Origin: Gari tellinella
Taxonomy: Eukaryota > Mollusca > Bivalvia > Cardiida > Psammobiidae
NCBI GenBank assembly: GCA_922989275.2
Contig: OV277869.1
Coordinates: 19,354,189-19,418,188, forward strand
Length of the DNA stretch: 64,000 nucleotides
Reading direction: 5' to 3'
How positions within the stretch are numbered: the stretch's first letter is position 1; each line of letters begins with the position of its first letter. The position numbers and the translations under genes are program-made. Shown here one piece after another: positions 23,461 through 35,700 of this stretch. Below the pieces are notes generated by a model that did not search any database, had not been told where the DNA came from, and saw nothing but the letters and a program-made list of their open reading frames with translations.

Positions 23461-23797
23461 TAAGCATTTTACTCAGGATAATGCAGTTATAAAGCAGATA
23501 ATGAGCTCGTTCGCAAGTGTTCATTGGTCTGGTTTGAGCTAAAACTCACATCTGACCAATCAAATGCTCGAGAACGATCTCAGGACTCAACTAAAACTCT
23601 TTATAACCTTGGGTCCAGGAACCCCTTGAATACAAGAAATTTGGAACTGAACGGATTTGTTCAGTTCAGAGTGATTTGTTGACAATTCAAATTAAATTGG
23701 CACACTTGTTAGACAGCTATTCAGTGTTTACTGCATGAAAAAAGGTACCGAAACAAGACCGTTTGGACATTCTCGTATTGCTTTCGTCTTGTATTAA

Positions 23798-24043
23798 CTC
23801 ATTATCCCCTGAAACTTCCTATGGACATTTCAAGTTTGCAATGAAGGCTAGTCCATCTTAGACTATTTAGGGTTACCTTTTGTTATAAATTGAAAATTGA
23901 CAAACAGTGAAGTCGCTGGTCAGAGGGCTCCTGCAGGAGCCCTCTGATCAGGGACTTCACTGTTTGCAAAGGACAAGTAGTGTACCATTTAAAGGTACAC
24001 ATTTGGTAAAGGACGCACATATACGTCAATAGGGCTCAGTGCG
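23798..24043. mobile_element. Family D MITE, complete
   Basis: It is flanked by TTAA at 23794-23797 and 24044-24047. The left end is CTCATTATCCCCTGAAACTT and the right end AGGGCTCAGTGCG. The central hairpin arms are GTGAAGTCGCTGGTCAGAGG and TCTGATCAGGGACTTCACTG around GGCTCCTGCAGGAGCC. Confidence 0.85.
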
Positions 24044-24829
24044 TTAATGAGGCACATGTCTTCAGAATTCTCTAAACGATATCACTGACTTGTTGTTGAT
24101 CAAAGAAACCAGAAATGAATCTTTTGGAGCGTTATGGTATTAGTTTTGTCTTTCATCAATGACCCTCGCCGATTCTTGTATAGCTGTTCTTCTTTGCTTT
24201 CAAACAATTCAATGATGACATAAAGAGAATTCTGAGGACGTGGTACTGGTCCTCAATAGTCTCTAAACGCCACCATGGAATGGTTGATGTGCAAAGAAGA
24301 ACAACTTTACAATGAACTAGGAACATGGCGGTTGCTCTAAGTAAGTGAGAAAAAAGATAAAGGCTCGGGTTACATGTATTTTACCAATAGTGTTCATTGT
24401 ATCAAATAAAACTGTTTCAGTGCAAGGTGCAATATCACAATTTGAATTTATAACACAAGTTGTGGCATGGAACATATAATTAAATGATATTTGTATTCAC
24501 TTTATTATTTATCTCTCAGTTTACAGCTATTATACAAAATTGAAAAACGACACGTCACAATATTAATCCAAAAGAAACACTCAAATCAGCATTACACGCC
24601 AGACCCAACCCACTACAGGGACTAAGCAATACTCAACCCAAATATTTTCTGCTAATGTCGTCTGCACACAGTTTTCATTTTAGATTTAACCCATTACCCA
24701 TGAATACACCTTTTTACGCTTTTGATATAATCATCCACTGTCGAAAATTGTTCCTATCAATACAGTCACAAATATGTACTGTGTATAGCTATCTTAATGT
24801 TTGTATTATGAGAAATATTTTCTATATTC

Positions 24830-24959
24830 TAGTGGATGATAGATTAAGGCAGACTAAAAGTAAAGCAGAATGCTCCTTAAGGCGCATTCTGCTTTACCTT
24901 TAGCCTGCTTTCAGTGGTCACATAATTTCAAAACTAGAATAAGGCTATGAGGTAAAGGG
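24830..24959. mobile_element. Family C MITE
   Basis: AAAGTAAAGCAGAATGCTCC and GGCGCATTCTGCTTTACCTT pair around TTAA. The right end AGGCTATGAGGTAAAGGG abuts TTAA at 24960-24963. The left end is approximate. Confidence 0.7.
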
Positions 24960-25731
24960 TTAAACGTCTTTTGATTAAAGAAACCTATATATGAGTGTCA
25001 AATGATATGGATCCAAAATGTTTGCAAATACAAGTCAAATCTCGATCGATCGGCAACATAAGGATCAAGTAAGATCGTCCGTTACTGGTTTTTAAAAAAA
25101 TACTGGTATCCAGATCAGACGCCGAGTTACTTGCAAACTGACAAAGATCCAATTACTTGATTCTTATTTTGATGATAGCAATGTAAACATAATCGAATTA
25201 AAAAAAATCATATGCATTAAATTAATTACGTCATGAGCTGTAGAGTGTATATAATTATACAATTACTAGAAACGAACCCATTTTCTAAATAAACGATGAA
25301 TCTTATTAATTATAAACACTCGGGCTGTATCCTAAATTTATGCCATTGTGTGAGTAAGATAAGTTTCATTCATGCCTTTTGATCAGAACCGAACGTATAC
25401 AAAAAGCAATAAACACTAAACAATGACACGGTTGTTTTTCGGAATTTCAACGATTGTTTTAAATATGATAGCAATACACTGAAGAGCTTAATGAGTCGCC
25501 AAACTACTAGGCGTCTGATCTGACTCACATTTATATTATAATGAACAGAGTTTTATCCCATGTATTTTATTCTATATCATAAAGACAGGCACATAACATA
25601 CATCGAAGGCAGACATGAGGTGAACAATGCATAGATAAATTAATGTAACAAACAACAAACGCCCATTGTTTGTATTGCGTAACCAGCTACATGTACGTAA
25701 ATACTGCCACTTGACTCTCTTGACATATTAA

Positions 25732-25965
25732 CACTTTCACTCTCGGTGACGCTTGAAAGCGCGTTTTCAAACAGATTGGATTCTAATCAGACGCCGCGTA
25801 ACGCTGATTAGTATCCAAACTGTTTGACATTCGTTTTGAAATTTATTCAGTCACGCAGCCTTATTTTCTAACTTCGAAACGATATTGCAGACAACTACAT
25901 TGAAGCAGACGACAATGAAACGGTGAAGGGGTAAAAATATCCCTAATAATTTGATCATGAAAGGG
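25732..25965. mobile_element. Family B MITE, complete, 234 bp
   Basis: It is flanked by TTAA at 25728-25731 and 25966-25969. Termini are CACTTTCACTCTCGGTGACG and AATTTGATCATGAAAGGG. The hairpin is GATTCTAATCAGACGCCGCG / TAACGCTGATTAGTATCC. No coding sequence was seen. Confidence 0.8.
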
Positions 25966-25985
25966 TTAAAAGAGCTGTGTGCATA

Positions 25986-26231
25986 CAGAGGAGATTACGT
26001 TATTCTTTCGCGTTTAAACGCAAACGAAACGCAAACGTATCGCCTTTAAACGTAGAAAATAACACTTTTTTGACAACCTGACCGTTTATTTTAATCTGAG
26101 TGGTAAACAGTTTGGAGCCTGATCAGACGCCGGGTTACCCGGCGTCTGATCTGACTCCAAATTGTTTTCAAACGAAACACTTGTTTTAGCGTAAACGCCT
26201 TTATTGGGAATAAATAACGATTTCTCCACTG
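25986..26231. mobile_element. Family A MITE, well preserved
   Basis: TA flanks on both sides, CAGAGGAGATTACGTTATTC at the left and AACGATTTCTCCACTG at the right. It carries the full palindrome around GACGCCGGGTTACCCGGCGT. It lies just downstream of the integrin-like gene's 3' end. Confidence 0.85.
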
Positions 26232-26569
26232 TAAATAGAAATACGTTATTTGTAAACTAACTACGCTGCTATTCTAGGCAAGTGTTTGTCAGGAATAAAA
26301 CAGCAATTCCAGCTTTGGATAAAAATGTACCGCAACGTAATTCTACATATGTTCAACGACACTCGTGTCCACTTATGGGTAGGTGATAGCTTCATTTAGG
26401 AGTACAGTAATACAACAATCATCCCTCAGAAGCTTTCTTAATTACTGATTTCTCGTATGATTCTGATGATATTTGTTTTAACTGGTATATTGTTCAAAAG
26501 AGATGCCCTGTTCAATAATGACTACATGTATGTGCTATATGCTTTGATAAACCGCGAAAAACGAAAATA

Positions 26570-26575
26570 TTTATT
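26570..26575 (-). promoter_or_regulatory. Polyadenylation signal AATAAA of the integrin-like gene
   Basis: On the minus strand AATAAA lies 33 bases after the TAG stop at 26609-26611. A short 3' UTR is therefore possible. This agrees with the last coding exon being terminal. Confidence 0.6.
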
Positions 26576-26608
26576 TGCCAGTTATGGTTTAACAAATCTA
26601 GTGTAAGA

Positions 26609-26712
26609 CTATACTAATCGATATAAAATAGTTCCCGACAACACACTCATGGCGACACCTAGAAACTGGTTATGGTGTTGAATTGATGCTGTGGAATTAC
26701 TAGGTGGACATT
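26609..26712 (-). CDS. Integrin-like gene, last coding exon: CPP and hydrophobic terminus
   Basis: The acceptor TTTTTATTTCAG lets the first two bases complete a glutamate, giving ECPP, the position of the conserved ECP that precedes the integrin membrane segment. SNSTAS, with an N-S-T sequon, and a short polar link follow, then FLGVAMSVLSGTILYRLV and a TAG. There is no cytoplasmic domain. The hydrophobic end could be a tail-less transmembrane helix or a GPI-attachment signal. A less likely alternative is that an internal donor skips to an unseen cytoplasmic exon. Confidence 0.65.
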
Positions 26713-29700
26713 CTGAAATAAAAATGATAAAAACAAAAGGTATGACCATTTGATTTAAATTAAAAAATAAAACAAGCACTAAAGCACAGCGCTTATAAAT
26801 ATATTTTATTTAAGAAACAATTTGCGTTATCAGATTTGACTTCATTTACATGTATTACAAAAGACGCATACATGAATATGATGTAAGCTACCATTTTGAC
26901 ATTAACGCTAAAATTCTCTTTCCATGTATAAATATAAAAATATTCATTGAATGTACGTGTTTTATTTGATATTTAAAACGCTTTTTATTTAAGGTTATAC
27001 CACTATTTCTTTCAATAATCTAATTTTTATCCGATGTTGAATCCTCTCAATAATTACAGTATGGGATACAATATGACGTTTTAGCGCGGATTACAATAGT
27101 GTACTATATTGTACTGTGATGTGCTGTGAAGCACTTTGCTCTTATGTAGTATGTTGTGCTGCCCTGTACTGTACAGTGCTATATACTAAACATAGCCATA
27201 TCATACTTATAAAACTACACATTAACCCCTACTATGGGGCTCAAATGTTTTTTTCCAAATGCAATGCCCTCGATAAGGAAATTCCATTTAAAACAGGTGT
27301 TTATGAAATCATTAGTTTCGAAACTGATATATAGGATGTTCTGGCAAAATATGATATGTTACATATACATCTAACGTCGGCAAAAGACCGGTCTGTCTCT
27401 CCCGTATCCAGAACAGATAACGATGAGAAATTACATTTTTACTTCGAAGTATTGATTCATGCTTGAATAACCTTTAATAACATATTCAGCTACATATGTA
27501 GACCAAAACGTATTCTGCCAAACGCTATCTTGCCATATCATTTTTCCTAATGTGTGTTTATTGTTTCTATGCTTATGGCTCATGTTAGAGTTATTGCATA
27601 ATAAAGATTATATTCTATTCATTGGACGAGAACATTGAATGATTATTTGGTGTGACATACAATTAGTTAGTTTGGTTTTAACATCGATTGGAAAACATTT
27701 TGCTCTATAAAATGAATTAGTTATTTAAAATTGAATGACCTTTGCCGTAACATCGAATGAAATATGAATCACTTGATACATTGAACGAAAAGTAACTCAA
27801 TAGATAAAACAACACGTGTTATGGAATACTGCAGCGCACTATTTGAGTAATTTCTTATGTGATTCATATAATTCTGTATCACCAGGCGACTAATGACGTG
27901 GTATTTGAGACTGTCAGGTGTAGAAATACTACGTACGGTGTTGTTTAGCTATATAACTATCTCCAGAATATTTAGCTACATCCCCAAAGAGCTTCCTGCC
28001 TTGTCGTGGTTAGGGGCTTAATTGCCAAAGGGAATTGTTTCTGATTATTCGACAGAGATTATTACCTCCGCCAATAACTAACAGGAAGGTCGGTGGTTTT
28101 GATCCCATAAGCTGCTTCGCAACGAATGAGATTAGCCGAAGTCATCTTCCTGACATATTATAAACATCATCTCGTCTCATCATCCCTCAGCATGCATCGG
28201 CGCTAAATGACATATTGTGTGTCGAAGTGCCGTAAACCCCATCTCATCCATTTAGTTACGCATTCAAAAAGATTTAAAGTGAAGTATCTAGGTATTTTCT
28301 CAAGGTAACAAAGCATTCATAGTTCCAGCAGTGTTCTGAAAATGAGCGTGCTGCTAAAACTACGAAAGTTTTGTTACCTTGGGAACAAACCAACAAATTA
28401 CTCGGTTTTCGATTCATGATTGTATGATTCTTCATAGTTTAAGCAAATAATACAAGCTCCATACGCGAACAGATTTGTGTGAGAGAAAAAGCTGGTTGTT
28501 AGTCAAAATGCTACTTCATAACTTTGTACCCCGAATTGTATTACAGAACAGTCATCAATGCGGTAATCAGTGTGACTTGTTTACATGTTCACTTACCTTT
28601 TACTTTCTGTACCGACACTTTCACTCTATTGAATGCCATGTACTCATATGAAAAGAAGTACTTGCAGCCATCTTCCGCGTCTTCGAACTGGCATAAAACG
28701 ACAAGATCATTATCTGAAGATAAAAATGCATATAAGAAAAAACCTTAAAGAAATTCATCAGGAAAGCATATCATTCAATTATACATTGGTTCCAATCGCA
28801 TATCCATTATTTTTTACCTTGTGTGACAGTTCCGGTACACCATTGGTGTACCTTCCTCAGACTATAATAGAAAACTCCCTCTATACCGACCACTAAATCA
28901 CGAGAATTATTAGATGATTTGGTGGCTGCGTAAAGAAACGTGAAATTATTTCTTTACCCTATTTAGTAGAGTTTGGTAAATACCTGTATGCTTTCTTCTT
29001 CCATGTAACCTCGATACTTCTAATTAATTATTATGACAAATCAATGTACAAATTGAAAGAGTGAATTCGAGGCAGCATAGACTATGATTAGAGGCCAAGT
29101 TACCTAGGACCTGATCACGAATGTTATTTAATTAAATCAGAAAAGCTACTGCAGGAACTTTTTGTTTTACTTTCACATTGCTTTTAGGTTTCACATGTCT
29201 TGCGATCAAACAATTAGCCTTCTTTGAAGTGGTTATAATAGAGGGGCTTTACAGAACCGGCCTCACGGTTATAAAGCGTTTTAAACCTGACCATTCAAAC
29301 GCTTGGGAAGGGACTCATGCCCCGAGGTTATAAGACGTCAAACGAACTCAAACGTGCTTAAAACTGAGAATTGTTTCAGCTTATAGCACTATGGCAATCA
29401 TTTTATATATAAAGAGTATTTGTGTACATAATTCTACTGTAAAAAATATATACGAATGAGGTTACTGAAATAAGTAAAAGCGCGTTAGCCTGTAATCAAA
29501 TTTGAGTTTTTAGCACAGAGTTTGTTTTAAATTTTATAACCTCTGGTCCAGGTCTTTGCTCCTTATAGCTTATGACATTAAACTAAATATGTTGTTTTAT
29601 TTATACTTTTCAGTAGATTACCGGGAAATCAGAAGAATCAAGAAACGTAGTCAATCGTGTCTTATCGTTTAATTTCGGCAGCCCGATTTGTCGCGTTCAC

Positions 29701-32700
29701 TCAACGGAAGAAAACAAATCAAAGATCGGAAGCAACGATGACGTTCTGATGACGTCAAATCAATACATTAGTGACGTCAACAACGACGTTTTGATGACGT
29801 AAAATCAATAAATTAATGACGTCAATGTACGGCAAATTGTCACGAAAAGGAGGTCTACTTGGGGCTACACACGGGGTAAAATAACGTACCTTCGCTTTCA
29901 ATTGACAAACAATTTAGTTCTAAAAATCGTTTGCATAAATAAATAGAATAACTACTTTTTCAGTGTAAGATCGAATTTAATTCATTTCGTGAACATCATA
30001 CTGTTATATTTTCACTCTTGGCTTCGCCACTCGTGAAAATATAACGTCTGATGCTCACTCAATGAATCAAATGTTGATATTACTCTGAACAAAAACAGTT
30101 ATCCTCTATATAATGAAGTTTGGTAACAATCAAGTTTGTAAGGAGCTGATCAACAAAGAAGATAAAGAAGCTGTTGTACATGTTTGTATCCTGCATTAGC
30201 AACACCCTGTGAACAACTTTTTCAATATATTTTCTTTTGCAAAGGCGTTTAAGGGTGTATCAATGTCATGAATTTGGGAACTTTTCAAAGTACATGAAAA
30301 CACTCTATGATGGTTTTGTATTGAAAAGCTATTTAAGATGAATGAAAAAATAGAAAAAGTGTACATTTTGGTGAACAACAGTTGGCTCTACGGCCATGTA
30401 AAATTTACCCCACCCACTTCCTCTTATTTTGTCCTTTTCAAACAGCCCGCTTCAATAAAACCCATTTTAAATGAAAACAAATATGATAATTTGGTTTTGT
30501 GTTATTTATTTCCTATCTATGGTAGTATTTCTTCATACAAAAACTAATTTAAGAAAAAGAAAGCACCAAATGTGAAATTTATAAAGCTCTAAATATCATC
30601 GGTATGGTACTTTTTTGTAAATTGTGTAAGGGGCGATAACTCTTTTTACTTTAATAACTCAACATTTTCAACACTGACCTTTCAATTTCTTTTCATATTT
30701 TGAACTGCCTTAGTATGGGCTTTCATCTGGTAGAATATAAGAAAAAGTTAAATACATGTACTAGAACTATTTCATTTTCAAACTATTTTACTTTTTTTCA
30801 TAAAATAAAAAATCTAATAAAATCATGCCCTATATAAAGCATATTTTTGATATTCAAGGATCCATATTGTTCAAACCTGGTGCCTGCTTTGTCTAAATTT
30901 GGTTTATATATGTGAACATACCACCATAGACATGAAATAAATAAAGAAAACCCAAATTAACATTTTTGTTTTGTTTTGAAATAGTTTACTGAAGCTGGTA
31001 CTCTGAATGGGTAAAATTTGAGAACAAAAATCCAAATTTGACATACCTTTTTCAAATCGCTGTAGCTAAAAAAAAAGGACACCACCATATATATTTTTTT
31101 ACATTTTTTCATTCATCATAAATAGCTCTTCCAAAAAAACAATGATATAAAAAAAGTTTAATACTTTGAAAAAATGGCTCATGACATTGATACACCCTTA
31201 AAGAAAGCTTGACAAGAATCAGATAGTTAACAAAGATAGTTTTGTTTCTAGCCTTTTCATATCGGATGCTGAATATTATGTCTCCCCCCTTTAGGGGAGG
31301 GAGACATATTGGTGTTGTGCTTTCTGTCTGTCCGTCCGTCTGTCCGTCCGTCCGAGCGCACGAAAGGTCCTTTGTTGGGTAGGGAGAACAATAGATTCCA
31401 TTCATTCCGTGATTGCCCTATTGTTATTGTTGGGTATTTTAGTGTACTGTTGGGTACTTTTAAACAAAAAATATACCCAACAAATGTCCAACTGTGAGAA
31501 CGTCCGTCCGTCTGTCTGTTAAAATCTTGTGCAGCTAACTCTTCCTACACTACTTAAGGGATTTACTTCAAACTTTTACACATGAACCAGCTATATGTGA
31601 GGAAGGTCATGTAGTTTGGAATTTTGGCTGCAACAATTTTAACAGAAGTTATGACCCTTTGTAGTTTTTCCTTATATAGAGTATATAGCGAAACATTCTT
31701 GTGCAGCTAACTTCTCCTACACTATTTAAAGGATTTACTTCAAACTTTTACACATGAACCAGCTATATGTGAGGATGGTCATGTGGTTTGGAATTTTGGC
31801 TGCAACAGTTTTAACAGAAGTTATGGCCCTTTGTAGTTTTTTCATATACATGTATAGAGTATATACCGAAAAATTCTTGTGCAGCTAACTTCTCTTACAC
31901 TATTTAAGGGATTTACTTCAAACTTTACACATGAACCAATTATATGTGAGGATGGTCATGTGGTTTGGATTTTCGGCTGCAACAGTTTTAACAGAAGTTA
32001 TGGCCCTTTGTAGTTTTTCCTTATAAGAGTATATAGCGAAAAAATCTTAAGCGCATTCCGCTTTACTTTCAATCTGCTTTAAGTGCTCACCTATCTTCAA
32101 AACTAGAAACAGGCTATGGGGTAAAGAAGATCCTAACTGTGTAATAACGAATGTTGTTAATCGGTCGTAATCGGTCTGCATGTTTAAGACTATAGATCCG
32201 AGAAAATGCCAACTAATACTTAATCATGTGAGTTTAGCATTTAAGGAAAATTATACAATACAGTGTTCCCTCTCTACATAGGCCCTCCCAACAACGACTT
32301 CCTCCTTACAACGACCCATGTCGTAGTTCCCTAAACAGGACACACTTATGTCTTACGCTTTTACAAAGTACTGCTGCAATATCGTCTGATTCAAATTGTC
32401 GTCTGCTGTTTTTTTCTCAAAATTACATATAAGTGGAGATTTTGATAGAAAAAATATAATGACGAGTGACAAACAACTTATTATTATTAGAATTATCTAT
32501 TTAGGGGTCGTAATAGAGAGGGTGTAGGCAGTGGAAACTCTCTGTAACGACAATTAAAATAGGGCTTATTGCTTTCATAAAATGCAGGCGACAGCTAGAA
32601 ATAAGGTGAACAGGAGCTTTCTGTTAAACGGTCACCTTTCTTTAAGCAGTCGCATGCCTAAATTTAATGCTTATTTAACACAAACAAGTGTCGTATTTGA

Positions 32701-35700
32701 GAGGTTTTATAGTATTGTAAAATGTAAAACAAACCGTACGGACCTTGATCAGATTGTCTCTAATAATTTCCATGTTGCTCCTCCCTGTAGAAAATTCAGT
32801 ATACATGTATAGCTATTGTCCAACTAGTACATGTACAACAAACTGTGAAGACCTTTATCAAATTGATTGAATGGTTTCTACCTTTTGCTTTTTCCATGTC
32901 AATACTTTCGACTGCGGCTACATGAAGGCACCGTTGATCACACTTTTGCTTGTCGTACGGCCCTGCCTGGAACCCTTTACACAATGCGCATTCCTTGTAC
33001 TTCTGACACCGTCCCGGGCAAGTCTGAAACAAATAATAATATAGTAGCGAAGACGTTATTCTTTCTCAATAAACGCGTTTACGAAAAATCTATTATTTCC
33101 ATTGCAAACATTTTTGAGCCAGATAAGACGCCGGGTGTCTCCGAACTGATAGCCACTCAGAATTACATGTATGGTCAGAATTGTAAAATGTTGACATTTT
33201 CTCCATTTTATTGCAATGCATCTGCGTTTCGTTCAACGGGAAAGAATAACGTCTTCTCAACTGTTTATTATTGCCCGCCAACTTTGTCGTCTTCAAACTC
33301 TTATTTAATACGTTTGCGCCCAGTGGAATATTCCATGCTAATATATTGGAATAGTCCATTTTATGTCAGAGGTGGATTGTCTCAATATTCATTTTCGTTA
33401 AATTTGTTTTATATAGAAATGCTGTTTTAAAACACGGCGGTACCGAGGGTGACGCCGCGGTTGAAAAGCTTTCTTGAGATTGTTTACAGACATTTAATGG
33501 CTATATGTAAAGATAATCTTCAAATATACTTGAAAAATATATTCACATCTTTCATGAAGTCATTTACAAAACCCAGTTTTCAGACTGTTTACAGTATTAT
33601 TCAAGGTTTCAAGTCCTCTGTATATATAATATACAAACAGAGAACTTATTAAAAATAGTTGCAAATCCTACTATCTATTTAAAAACAAATATTGTTCTCT
33701 TAGAATGTTCACTATGTTCACTCCTGGGCCCGTTACATAAAACTTGAACGACAAAATATGTCGAATTGTTATTTATTTCTCCATCTAATCCTGTCTTATG
33801 ACATCTCTTTGGAATCGTCTTGAAAAGACAAGATTAGATAGCGAAATCAGAAATTAAATAAATTTTAAAGTTTTCACTTACGACAATGTTTGTCGTACGA
33901 AGTTTTATGAAACGGACCCCTGGTGATCGTTTAACTCCATACCTCTGTGTTACAGTAAGGTGAACCCATCCCCAGTGCTCTCAAGTTTTTTTTATTTATA
34001 ATTGTTACTCCTGGAAATCATTACTTATTTCTCATTGTCCATATATGTGTAATTACGACAAATGTTCTCTTCTTACCGGGCATTCTTCACAGGTGGGTCC
34101 TTTGTAGCTTGACCAGGATGAACACTTACACAGCCCGCATACACAGTTCCCCTCATCATTGCATACCTAAAATATACATAAAAAGAACCTCAATTACTTG
34201 AGATCGCTTGATCGTCTCAGAAAGTGTCTCAGCTTTTATTCATATTCTTCCTGAACATATCATCAGAGTATCAAGCAGTTTAGATCTAGATGACAGGCTG
34301 AGTGACTCATCTGGATCCAGACTGTTTGCAATAACTATCAAAAGTTGATCCGCACCATGCTGACAGTTAAGTAAAATTTATACGTAATACGTAGTTTTAA
34401 ACTCACGGTCACTCACGTCAAACATACTCGTTTTATGTATGCAATACTTGTATGTTGGACTCAACCAAGCTTGGGTTATTACAGCTCGACAAAATGTGCA
34501 GTAGTGTTGGTGTTCTTATTCTCTGCGATAGTGTACGCTTTAACCCAAATCATAAGCAAGAATGAAACGCAGGTGTTCGTAATATGGACATTTTACTTGA
34601 TAAAACTTGACCTGCATGCTGAACCATACCTTTCCGTTTGAAGCTAGACAGGTAGTATTATACGTTGGACACTCACATGCCTTGCCTGTGTATCCTGGGT
34701 TACAGTCACAGTGTCCACAGTCGCACGTGCCTCTACCTATGCAATAAACACAAGGGTTATATAAATAAAGAATAAAACCTCTGAAAATCGAAGGTTTCCG
34801 GGCCAAGGAAACATTCTGTTTGGAGAGTTATTTTGGTTAGATAATAATAGATGCATACATGTACGATATCGAATGGACTGTTGTGAGATATTTTCTTTAC
34901 AATACAGAGTTTTGAATTTAGAATTTACATTGATATATGAGGCATTAAATCGCTTATTAACTATCAAAGATTAACGAAGACAATCTAATCGACAATGGCG
35001 TTATGTACGAAAATGAATATGTGAAGTCATTTCGATTGACGCCATAAGCGATATCTAATAATACGATTGACCATGACTTATATCAAAACGAACAAAATGT
35101 AAACTAAAACTTTGGTTTTACTTGATGTTAGCCTCTGATTAAATTTGCATCAGTAAAAGTAATTACAAGAGGTGAATTAACCCTTTATTCTAGCGCAGTC
35201 TTATCGCTTGGATTTGATTGGTTAATTTTCGACTTATTAAACAGTATACAATTATTTCATGTGAGTTTGGGGAACAGTGAAAACTATTGAACCGAGGTAT
35301 CAGGGAAGACTTTTGAACTATTGCCCGAGGCAGTTTTATTAGTATGCATGTATGTTTAATCCATATTAGAGGTTGTTAATACAAATAATGTGTAACCTGA
35401 AAGACACAACCATTACTGCCAAACCACTTACATAACAACCCAAACTACTTTAATTCCTTAGTATCTAATCAAATAAAGCTTATAAATGGCTAATTGAAGC
35501 TACAATAATGAAAAAATATAACATTAAAATTAAATCTACGATGTCTTTTAGTTTAAGGGGAGCAACTACTACAAAACTTAAGATAGCTATACATAGAGTC
35601 ACTTTTACCTCGTAGATATTAACCCATTATCCAATAGCCTGTTCCGGGTTTTGAAGACAGGTTTCCACTTTAAGCAGGTTGAAAGTAAAGCAGAATGTTT

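Noticed and set aside
23252..23524. 90-codon minus frame
   Set aside because: It spans a short family A MITE with both termini, so its openness is incidental.
24325..24347. + strand ATG with a nearby GTAAGTGAG donor
   Set aside because: It gives only five codons before the donor, with no supporting downstream exon.
32867..33430. Longest + strand frame outside the LINE (187 codons)
   Set aside because: It runs antisense over the integrin-like beta-tail exon and then through a family A MITE; no domain was recognised.
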